DNA of 64,000 bases, taken from contig NC_079875.1 of the NCBI RefSeq assembly GCF_029227915.1, positions 22,499,001 through 22,563,000 on the forward strand, written 5' to 3'. Made by a program: the position numbers and the translations under genes. Positions within the stretch are counted from its first letter, which is position 1, and every line of letters starts with the position of its first letter. The stretch comes from Hydractinia symbiolongicarpus. Taxonomy: Eukaryota; Cnidaria; Hydrozoa; Anthoathecata; Hydractiniidae. The notes beneath the pieces are model-generated. The model was not told the origin of the DNA, searched no databases, and saw only the letters and a list, made by a program, of their open reading frames with translations. This document shows, piece after piece, positions 24,001 to 39,600 of this stretch.

Positions 24001-25173
24001 CAAGGAACAACCAAAACTAAACTACTATTACGTGAAAAAGTTTGGTGGCCGCTGATGAACAAACAAATCGAAGATCTAACACTTACCTGTCATGCCTGCC
24101 AAGTAACTGCACCCTCCACCACCAGGCATGAACCGTCACAACCAACAGAAATTCCCAAACAACCTTGGAACACTATTGCAATGGACATTCAAGGCCCTTA
24201 TCCCTCTGGTGACAACCTGTTAGTTTTGATTGATTACAGATCCAGATACCCAATAGTTTCTTCTATCAAGAACACTGGTGTGCAAAACATAATAAATGTT
24301 ATGAAGCGAACCTTTAGTATTTTTGGTTATCCAAAAACAATTGTAACTGACAACGGTTCACAATTCACGTCCTTCAAATTCAGCCGATACCTTCAACAAC
24401 ATGGTATAAAACACCGGCGTACAACTCCATACTGGCCACAAGCTAATGGTGAGGTTGAGAGATTTAACCGCACATTGAAGCGACACAATCAAACTGCTGT
24501 CATCACTGGAAAGGATTGGCGTAAAACTCTTGACACATTCCTTTTGAGTTACCGAACCACACCTCATACCGTAACTAAAGTTCCACCTGCAACACTGATG
24601 TTCGGTAGACCGCTAACGAATGATCTTCCTGACGTTAGTCAACTTGTGAAAAGCAACAGTGAATTGGATATAGAAGTAAACAAGAATGATGAAAAGCACA
24701 AACAGAAATCCAAGGAAAACACCGACCAGAACCGCAAGGCAAAAACTGTCACTTTTGAAGTCGGACAAAAGGTATTGTTGAAAAATCTTACCGACAACAA
24801 AAACAAACTTTCACCGCCCTGGTTAAAGGAAGTCTTCACCATCATTAAAGTATACAAACGAAGCATCATGGTTCGAAACAAGGAAGGAAAAACGTTTCTA
24901 CGAGCAAACGGACACGCGAAACTGTATAGATCTGCGAAGGGTAAGCAATCGAGTGTTTCTAACGCGCGAAACAGGGCAGACCCTTGTACCTGCTCAAGCA
25001 ATGCGAATTTTGATGAGAACCAACAATCTAAACCGAATGATGGCCATAACAAAGAAGAAGATCTATACGAAAAGAAAAACCACAAGAACGGTGCAAAAAC
25101 CTACCCGAAACGACAAAGAAAAACTACAGAGCGTTACGTCATCATCAATCCGAAGCGCAAGAAGAAGACTTAG
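21073..25173 (+). CDS. Gag-Pol polyprotein of the LTR retrotransposon
   Basis: One uninterrupted frame encodes the structural and replication proteins. The frame opens at 21037; I prefer the ATG at 21073 because it precedes the gag-like PAIPPFDP segment, giving 1366 aa. Positions below count from 21037. Gag with two CCHC zinc knuckles (CGRCGMKNHKSHEC and CNKCGIKGHFAKMC, about 240-270); aspartic protease with DSGS (about 325); reverse transcriptase with FSKIDLREGY (about 556) and ISDD in place of the common YxDD (about 620); RNase H with VDASPYGLG and TDHKSLLHV (about 766-840); integrase with an HHCC zinc site (about 985-1022) and a D,D,E core (MDIQGPY, TDNGSQF, NGEVERF). Gag and pol are fused without a frameshift or stop. 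The C-terminal tail is basic. Confidence 0.95.
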   Translation: MSVLQLPAIPPFDPNGEPTSVGQRWTKWQTSLKYYILASGVRDDERKRAILLHMIGPKCQEIFETFSDPGTTFEEALHKFDEHFSVKKNIPFERHKFHQASQQVGESTDQFITRLRQLSLYCEYGSETDNEIRDMVIAKTSNIKFRKRLLMETDLNLQKTQDLGRLFESAEHQNKEIANGKQTQHDTEEESSEQINKLHGRRPPHRSHGKHNAPPHRNNPTKSFNKPECGRCGMKNHKSHECRRSRDKTCNKCGIKGHFAKMCRTKNKQQVHQTNHENSDDEDEDIYLYKMNTTKSNNFPVLVNNSEMTAIIDSGSTTNIIDFRTYKRLFSNIQLQKSNARIYPYNATKKLPITGTFKATVAANHHKILAKFYVIPGQGGNLLGHKTAEQLDLLRIGPATTPINHRTFQLGSRSLSKGIPVSTEQVLNKNNKVFKGMGKLNNFKQKLHIDPDVTPIQQPTRRLPFHTRKKVEAELDRLLKLDIIEPVNGPTSWVSPIVAVPKKNGKIRLCVDMRRANTAIIREKHPIPKLEEILPLLNGATVFSKIDLREGYHQIELAEESRNITAFITHKGIFRYKRLIYGISSAFEHFQKNIEMVIADCEGAKNISDDIFIWGKTQAEHDRNLDKVLRNLSENGLRVNPEKCEFSKNKILFSGYTLTTDGISPDPSKVTAVNKFKTPTTSTEVRSFLGLVNYCSQFIKDYSTLSAPLRKLTKKNTPFIWTDLEQKSFDLLKEKLCTSETMAFYNPEAETDIIVDASPYGLGAILTQKQKDGNFKPVAYGSRALTPVEQRYSQTEREALAVAFGCTHFHFFIYDRDFDITTDHKSLLHVMSPTSTSPPPRIQRWLLRIQGYNYKLKYISGAKNAADILSRDPVCTDSEGETDDSIESFINFTAAEAVPKSCNIEEIQDETAKDIILQKVTKAINSKAWPKDSALNPYRHAKHELSFVNNILLKGQRIVIPSTLQQKMLQIAHATHQGTTKTKLLLREKVWWPLMNKQIEDLTLTCHACQVTAPSTTRHEPSQPTEIPKQPWNTIAMDIQGPYPSGDNLLVLIDYRSRYPIVSSIKNTGVQNIINVMKRTFSIFGYPKTIVTDNGSQFTSFKFSRYLQQHGIKHRRTTPYWPQANGEVERFNRTLKRHNQTAVITGKDWRKTLDTFLLSYRTTPHTVTKVPPATLMFGRPLTNDLPDVSQLVKSNSELDIEVNKNDEKHKQKSKENTDQNRKAKTVTFEVGQKVLLKNLTDNKNKLSPPWLKEVFTIIKVYKRSIMVRNKEGKTFLRANGHAKLYRSAKGKQSSVSNARNRADPCTCSSNANFDENQQSKPNDGHNKEEDLYEKKNHKNGAKTYPKRQRKTTERYVIINPKRKKKT

Positions 25174-25393
25174 AGAAAAAATAAGAACGATAACAAGATA
25201 ATGATAACAAGAACGATAATGATAAACGATGTATATATATAGCAGACGAACGATACGATGTATATAGTAAAAGACCGATGTGTATAGCTGAAGAACAAAA
25301 ACGTTTTATGTACGTGCAGAGGAACTGAGTTGAAAAGCAAATATGTGAACATGTTATAAAACAAACAATCAAGAAATCAACAACAACAACTTC

Positions 25394-25407
25394 GAGAAAA
25401 AGAGGGA
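25394..25407 (+). other. Polypurine tract
   Basis: GAGAAAAAGAGGGA lies one base before the 3' LTR, where the plus-strand primer of an LTR element is expected. Confidence 0.85.
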
Positions 25408-25408
25408 T

Positions 25409-25575
25409 TGTAATATATTTTACTAGGTATATATCGGATGCCGTGAGTTTCGGCTCGCGCTCTAAACACGATCCAAGATGGTGTCACAGCATCTGATATC
25501 AGACTTTATGTTTATATGTGATTAGCTTCTTTTATCAGAAGAATACTTTTTATCTGATGATAGATAACTACTACA
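25409..25575 (+). repeat. 3' LTR
   Basis: Identical to the 5' LTR over 167 bp by eye. Followed directly by the GTACG target duplication (25576-25580). The 700 bp from here to the RPS17 stop codon shows no gene. Confidence 0.95.
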
Positions 25576-26256
25576 GTACGTCACCATCTTGTCACGCGAC
25601 GAGATGTATTAACCAGCCACGGTACTTTACCAATACCAAATTTGTTCACATTTAGAAAATAAAATATAATTTTCAAGATTTGGCGTTACATTCGTTTTTC
25701 TTCGACCGAGTTTTTCAAGCGAATACCGTAACGTCGCAAATTGGACCTAATCCCGTCATTCATCGGCTTATCAGCCCTGTGCACAAGTCACAAAGATCCG
25801 CGAAGTGTGAATACACAGCACAGAAATGTGGTACGTTCATTCTTTGTTAAGACAGGATTATACCATTATTCCCGTTAATTAAATCAGGGCGGAATTGTCT
25901 CAATTAGACTCCAGGGGCCAAAGTTAAGGGCCAGGCTTCCGAAATCTTTTAACCTGCAAGGGCTTTTCATTATTTTTTTCAACATGCTAAAATTTTGAGA
26001 GTTTCTTCCAAAAAAGTTCACTAACCGATCTTTTCTAATGCATTATGCACGAGTAGAACACTGTATGTATGTATGTATATCAGCTTAAAAACAACCAAAT
26101 AATGTTAAAATACGCTGGCTATGATAATAAAAAAAATTGATTGGCATCTCAATCTGTATAACTGGGCAATAAAACAGTTTCGTAGAAGTATTTTAAAAGG
26201 TCCAAGAAAACAACTATGAACCCATAAAGGAGAAGAAGTCACAAATGCGTCGATTT

Positions 26257-26262
26257 TTTATT
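26257..26262 (-). terminator. RPS17 polyadenylation signal
   Basis: AATAAA on the minus strand about 25 bases after the RPS17 stop codon, giving a very short 3' UTR as is common for ribosomal protein genes. Confidence 0.7.
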
Positions 26263-26286
26263 GATTTTTTTAACAATATTAAACTG

Positions 26287-32662
<6,376 letters not shown>

Positions 32663-32676
32663 GTTGGCAGCAACCC

Positions 32677-32684
32677 AGAAAAGG
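32677..32684 (-). promoter_or_regulatory. 5'TOP-like transcription start of RPS17
   Basis: On the minus strand CCTTTTCT lies 15 bases before the RPS17 ATG. A C followed by a pyrimidine run at the cap site is the TOP signal that couples ribosomal protein translation to growth signalling. The true start site is inferred. Confidence 0.45.
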
Positions 32685-33377
32685 CACAAATTGTGTTAGT
32701 AGTGTTTAAAATTACGACTACCGGCACTTATTCTATGTAAATCTACGGCACCGAAGATTTCTGGGAAATCGGATATATCGCAAGCCATTCTCGTCCCCAG
32801 AGCTTTTTGGGGTCGAGAATGATCGCAACCTCGTTCCCAAGAGCACTTTTACGCCTATGATATTTTGGCCGTTCTAGGCGTAAAAAAGCCATGGACCCGA
32901 GGTTGACATGGAAGTTTAGTAGTAACTCTCTCGTCCCACGTGACTTTCTTTTTGACTATTGAGGTAGTAGCTAAGTAAAGGTTTCTTAAATTCCTATTTC
33001 AGGAAATTAACAAGGCACAAAATTAACGATCAGGAAATTAACACGGAAGGCATTTAATGCGAATACATACTGATAACAAACTATTAAAAAGGGTTTATTT
33101 AACGCCAAATAACGCAACTCAGGAAATTAAAAAGACCAATTTTAATAGCATGTTTATCTATATGTTAAAAATAGGTTCATATTACAACCTGTTTTTCTTT
33201 TTTCTTCAAAACGTCAACAGTATCAGCTGCCCGCCAGTCTGCAATCACATTAGGCGAATCGTGTATGAGGGTTTTTTCACGTGCAATACACCTTTCCCGA
33301 ATTTATATTTTGTAAAATATTGCGTGCATGAAAAAACGAGGCAAATCTTGGTAAACATTTATTCGCCTTCATATAAA

Positions 33378-33720
33378 CATGGAGGAAGACAATACTATGA
33401 GAGATATTTTGCTTAAAATAATTGAGGGAAATATTGATTTAGTCTTCGATGAAACTCAAGAAAAAGCGTGAGGGAAAACATGGAGGGAATGCCACCGTTC
33501 ACGATAAAAGAAATTGAAATGCATCGAGAAAATAGTGGTAAACAGTGGTAAACAGACTTGGAGCATGGCAGAAAGTTTAGGAATGATCTATACATATCTG
33601 CTGATAGCATTTTCACATCAACAACTACATTTGCTCCAAGTAAAAACAGAATTTTTAAAGATTTAGTTATGGTTAGACCTGTAAAAAGTAATGCTGACAA
33701 AAAGGTATCCATCTAACGTT
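33378..33720 (+). pseudogene. Degraded SWIM-type repeat-gene fragment
   Basis: The reading is broken between frames. MPPFTIKEIEMHRENSGK is followed in another frame by RKFRNDLYISADSIF and then FKDLVMVRPVKS. This order (FTI..IE.H...SGK, then a SADSIF-like block) resembles the N-terminal part of SWIM zinc-finger proteins that are multicopy in cnidarians. The assignment is from memory. Stops and frame changes make it non-functional as it stands. Confidence 0.35.
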
Positions 33721-34049
33721 ATATGATCCTAGAATTAATGATAGTTTGTGTAACAAAAATCCAAGAATATTAAAACTGCAAGAAGATATACTTATGGTTG
33801 ACAAACGGGTTGGTTTTACTCATTGTAGTAACATTACACGAAAAAGAAAAAACAACATTAAATATGCGAGCTTCCTTGTCAGATCTACATTGTCACACCA
33901 ACTACCACCATTAGAACATACCATCAAGATTGTTACTAATATTTATTAAATACTTTAAATAAATAAAAACAAAACGAAACACAACCCTATGAGTTTATTG
34001 ATGTAAATCCTGTATTAATCCCAAAAGATTGGGGTAAATTAAATCAACA

Positions 34050-34619
34050 TTACACACACCTAGCTTTTTTTAGTTTTTCTTTTAACATTGAATTCTCAGT
34101 TTTGATAGTTTCAAATTCATCAAGATCGGAAAAACCAGGTTGTTCTTCAGTGATCTCAGCAGAATCAGATGAAGAACTTCCATATGTGCTTTCAGAATCT
34201 GTTTCGACTACTACTGGAAGTGCTCTTTTTTCAGACTTTTCCTTTTTTGTTGTTGTATTATTTTGTTTGAACGTAAATATATATGGCACAGAGCGATTGA
34301 TTAATGTTTTCCGTTCACAACCAAAACCTAATTTTACACAGTGTACTTCAAAGTGGACTTCGCATACTTTTGTGTTCTTGTTTACTGTAAACACATCACA
34401 CCTCCCCTTCTGCGATATCTTGAAATGATGCTTACCCATTGTTTTCTCAAACTTGGATCCGATGGAAATGAAAACATTCCAATGCCTGTTTAACTCTGGG
34501 TTTATTAAGAGTAGAACTTTTGCATAACAGCACGCAACAAGAGTTACCAGAAAAATCGCAAAATTTTGCGACGAAAATTTATACTTATATAATTTTTGGA
34601 TGAATTTCGCGAAAATCAA
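34050..34619 (-). pseudogene. Partial THAP-domain-like coding fragment
   Basis: The open frame contains DVFTVNKNTKVCEVHF followed by RSVPYIFTF, which match the C-terminal half of a THAP (C2CH) DNA-binding domain. A Ser/Glu-rich linker and a short coiled coil (FETIKTENSMLKEKLKKA) follow. The first two cysteines of the domain are absent from this frame, so either an upstream exon is missing or this is a transposon-derived remnant. The stretch upstream of KFEKTMGKHHF looks non-coding. Confidence 0.4.
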
Positions 34620-35857
34620 AAATTACTTCAAATGGCAACAATTTCTTTCTTCAAAGGGCAATGCTCTTTGCTATTTGTCTGGTGTGTAGGACCATAGCGT
34701 CTTTTTTTAGGTTGCAAGAAGCCACATTACAGCTTTTAAAAGCATGTGGATCTGGAAACTGGCGTTTCAAGGGCCTAAACCAGAATAAAATTTTGCTCTA
34801 TAAGGAAAGGAGGGATAACATGTATTGGCAGCATGATCAGAGCCTTCAAAAGCATGTGACTCGCTTTCCAGTAGTTTTGAGGCCCAGCAAACATGTTCAT
34901 GGAGATGTGAAAAGGAGCTGTTAAATTCTCTAATTTACATGAAGAGCCCTTTTCCGGCCCTACCAAGTTGTACTTTCTACGTTAAAGCCTTTAAACACTC
35001 GGTTTACGACGTTCTGTATGCCCAGAGATGGAGTGACACCTAGTGGGAAAAAGTGAATCAAAAACACAGAACGAAACAAAATCATTCCGCTCTGACATCT
35101 AAAGCAGAATGATTTCGATCCGGAGTGTTGTTCTGTAAATGGGGAAGTCAAAAAATCAAATGACGATGTTTTTATTTCCCGAACTGGCCGTTTCACAAGC
35201 TGTGTTACTCAATGTATTATTTTTTAATAACTTGTGTCGACATCTTTGTGAAAATCTATGAAAACTTTGTTACAGGAGATTTGTACTTAGGTTTAACCAC
35301 ACTGTAGTCACTGCATTTATTCGACGTGTTCGATGTACAACAGAAACTCGTGTGGCGTCCATAAAAATGTTCCTAGAAAAGGAGATTGGTGGTGTGGAGG
35401 AGGAAAAGTCTCAAAAATCGAACAACCTGGTAAAGTAGCTAAGAACAATGTCAGACAAAACTGACAGAGCCAAAATTAAAACAATTCTCCGTAGCTATAT
35501 CTTCAATCTCTTCCAGGGTTCTCCTACCCCTTTTCTAACATGTGAAAACGAATCCTGCACATGATGTGAAATTTCTTTCTTTAAAGAATTTAATTTTTAG
35601 AAAAACGAAAACCGGTGTTGACCTAGTCATAGAGATATCAGTTAACTGTTCGATTTATTTTTTCTTTTGTTATTGCAATTCGTCTTTTTCGTTTATCGAT
35701 TTTCTTTTGCGTTTTTTAGTTAAACCTCCTAGTCGATAAGGCCCGTGAAGAAATCCACTTAGGCAGAAGTACAATAAAAAAGTAGGTTGTTTTAGATTTT
35801 TTGCTGACGTCAGCAGAGCAGACAAAAAAAATTAGCGAAGTTTAGTTTATTCGCTGC

Positions 35858-36060
35858 CTGTAATGTGTAGATGTTAAAACGCTAATCAAAATAATGTATA
35901 GGATCATATGTTTTTGACAAACGCCTAAGGAGATATAAGGTTTTAAAGAAATTTGTATACCTTTTGCCTTTATCGTATAGATCTTGAAACGCTGATGAAG
36001 AAAATGTATAGGATCATGTACTTTTGACAAACGGTTGCAAAGATATTAGGGTTTAAAGGT
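35858..36060. repeat. ~110-bp direct duplication
   Basis: Two diverged copies share AATGTATAGGATCATRT and TTTTGACAAACG, the first at about 35890 and the second at about 36005. Both lie in a repeat-like block with GACGTCA palindromes (35730-36120). No gene. Confidence 0.5.
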
Positions 36061-36698
36061 TTTTTGATGACGTCATTAACCCGTTCATTCCGAAACGGAT
36101 TCGGGGACCCAGGTTTGGGAAAATTACACAAATTAGTCCTAGGTGGTCTCTAGTTACACACGCAGGAGATGACGTCAGTTATTTCCACCCGTTTCCAAGT
36201 TATTTAGCCTTAAATTTGAAAGTGCAATGCAATGGCTTCACTAATCACATTAATAACATTCAACAATTACTATATTTATAAAAAAATCCGCTTGCGCAAA
36301 AAGGTCATTTAGAAAATTACGTAAAGCAAAAAGAGTCAGAGCTGTTGTCGTGCCAAATTATCAAAATCGTCATTTCGCAAGCGTTACGAAGCATTTCGAA
36401 GCGTTTTTTTAATTTTTTTAACAATATTATTATTCCTGAAACGGTGGGTCTTGTTGAAATGCAGTAGCTAAGCGTGACGTAATTTTTCAATGACTTCTAT
36501 AACAATACAAAGAGAGATTTTTCTTGAATACAACGATTTTTTCATTCATTGAAGGTGTTGTACCATTCCGTCAACACAAAACATTTCAAGTCCAACTGTT
36601 ATTCTTTTTCATGTTGTGTAATAATAGTATTGTGTGCTAATGTTTTACCGAATAAAGAAAGCAATAGAACGAACACATCAAGAGAGTGATGAGACAAG

Positions 36699-39600
36699 TT
36701 AGTGAGTTGCTTGTTTAAGGAAGTATGCAAAACTCAGGCATAAGCATACCAACACGTAAGAAAAACTGTTCATCTTGGCAGAACTGATTTGTTGCTTCTT
36801 AAATGGTTCGGTTAATTTCATCATATAATCGTAGACTTCAGTTTTGCCCTGTTTTTTAATCTCTGTTCCCATAATATGTCGTATTTCTTTGTTATAATTA
36901 TTTAACCATGTAATCTAAGAAAGAAAATGATACACGTTGGAATTTATTGAAATCTCTGTACTTCCTAATATTGGTGTTGTGTATTCCGCAAACCGAAGGG
37001 CACTCACCTCTACTTCAGTAAGCATGTCAATGTTTATTAACTTCCTTTCGAATGGTACCTATGATGAATACACATGTATGTGAAAACCACGTCTAATTTT
37101 TGCGAAAATTGGTTGCGCAAAAAGACTAATTTTTCGGAATATTTCTTTTCAGTTAATGCGCGAAAATGAAAAAATAAATAATGAGATTATAATGATTAAA
37201 GAGTATGCATTATCACAATATAAATGATTTATTGGCATGAATCTAAGATTGATAAATCTCTAAACGCCATGTAAAATGTTTGTAAACAAACTAATCTTAG
37301 ATCACTAAGATTAAATGCGCACGAAAAAAAAAGGTGCGCGAAATGGCTGCGCGAAAAATTCAAATATAAGTGACAAAAAACTACGATATTAGACAGACAA
37401 TCTTACCCAAGTTAACAAATGGAATCCCAAAAATGATTGGTTTCCCATTCGGTACTAAAAATGTAAAAAAGAAATGCAATCTGAAAATGAAACTGGACAA
37501 TTGTGTATATACTATATATATTTGAACTTAAACTTTATTACACGTACCTTAGTTTCTTTTTCATTCACACAGATTGCTGTTTCTAATCGAATTCCGTATT
37601 CTCCGTACTGATAGTACCCAGGCTCTTCAAAAGTAAGAGACACAGTGTTACAAAATATTAAAGCTAAGTTGCTTGCAGTTGTGTTATGATAATGCATGCA
37701 GACAAACCAAGAATGCGTTCAGCTGGATGCCCACTTACCATCTGAGAAAACCATTCCTTTATATAAAGGACTTTCGCTAAGACCTGTTCTGCCATTATTT
37801 ATCCTGCCTGGCCCTATAACATATGATAAATATTTCGATATAACGAATAACGCATGAAATAGTTCTTTATCACAAGAAACACATACCCTCGTGTATACAA
37901 ATAAATAAATACTCTCATGTATACTAAGAAACGCACACCCTCATATATACTAAGAAACACAAACCCTTATGTAAACTAAGGAACACACACCCTCATATAT
38001 ACTAACAAACACACTCCCCCTGTATACTATGAAACACATACACTCATATATACTAAGAAAATACCCTTATGTAAACTAAGGAACACACACCCTCATATAT
38101 ACTAACAAACACACTCCCCCTGTATACTATGAAACACATACACTCATATATACTAAGAAACACATACCCTTATGTATACTAAGAAACACACACCCTTATG
38201 TATACTGAGAAACACACCCTCATGTATGCTAAGAAAAACATACACTCATGTATATTAAGAAACACACACCCTCATATATACTAACAAACACACTCCCTCT
38301 GTATACTATGAAACACATACACTCATATATACTAAGAAACACATACCCATATGTATACTAAGGAACACACACCCTCATATATACTAACAAACACACTCCC
38401 CCTGTATACTATGAAACACATACACTCATGTATACTGAGAAACACATCCTCATGTATGCTAAGAAACACATACACTCGTGTATACTAAGAAACACACACC
38501 CTCGTGTATACTAAGAAACACATACCCTCATGTATACTAAGAAAGGAACCAATTCCGTGGCCTGTACCATGTCTATAATCCAATCCATTGTTCCATAAGA
38601 ACTGACGTGCATATACATCGATATTTCGACCTGAACATTAAAAAACTGCTCTAATAGTAAATAATATAATTTTTTTACATAATTTTGTACAGCAATGGAG
38701 TCCGTTGTTAAACAATGGCAAAAAACGAGTGATTTAGAGAAGAATTCGCTATGGTTAAGATTTTTAATCCTAAAATGTTGACAAACATTCAAGAACATGA
38801 AAATTTTGCAACTAAAACAAAAAATGTCGCTGCCAATCAAATTTTATCTGAATCTTTCAAAGTAGTAAACCACTCGTTGATGATGAAAATGATTAAAACG
38901 TTTTGTACGATTTACTTACCGTAAGTGCCGAAAGGAAATGTTGCACGTGCCAATGCAATTGCTCCTTTCAGAACGTATGTGTACATCTCCTACAAAAACG
39001 TTTTCCTTGTTTAGGATTATCTTTTTTGACGCGGTTAATTTTAACCCATTCGCGCGCTAATTATTACAGTTGTTGGTACGTGCAATATATTTGATTTACA
39101 CATTATCACGCTAAAAATGTTTCCCTTCAGTTTGTTCTCTTATTCTATTTTTAGTTACATAAAATTAAAAATAATATTTAAATAAATAATAAGAAGAAGA
39201 AATAATATTTCATATGAAATGGAGACATTTTTATGTTCTTGTTTACATATTTCACGGGCCCTTAGGCGACTGAAATATAAGAAAACGAAAGAACGACGAT
39301 ATTTTTCGAGAACAAGTGCGATAACTAGTTTATCATATAAATCGAGCATAAGTCTTTGTAGTAATTTGATAGCATACGCGCGAAAATTATTATGAGCGCG
39401 CTACACGTACCTTTTGTTTTTTTGTAGGTGTACCGAGATGTATAGTCCGTGTAATGTCTGTCGAACCTTCACTATAAGTAAATGAATGAATAATACCGTA
39501 TACGTCTGTCTTTCTGTTACGCAAAATGGTAACCGCAGTAGTGAGACACACAAAATGCGGCCAATAAAGAATGGGCGAACCTGTGAATTTATCCACGGCT

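Larger units (their letters stand above)
20693..25575 (+). mobile_element. Ty3/gypsy-type LTR retrotransposon, complete
   Basis: A 4883-bp element with 167-bp LTRs (20693-20859 and 25409-25575) that I read as identical, TG...CA ends, a 5-bp target duplication, a tRNA primer site, one gag-pol frame and a polypurine tract. There is no envelope-like frame between pol and the 3' LTR. The serine-tRNA primer site and the ISDD form of the reverse transcriptase motif suggest the Mag/SURL side of the Ty3/gypsy group, which is inference. Identical LTRs mean recent insertion. Confidence 0.95.

Noticed and set aside
24639-25085. 148-codon minus-strand frame inside the retrotransposon
   Set aside because: Antisense of the integrase C-terminal region; composition and position are explained by gag-pol on the plus strand.
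33413-33712. 99-codon minus-strand frame
   Set aside because: Antisense to the degraded SWIM-like plus-strand fragment; no recognisable motif.
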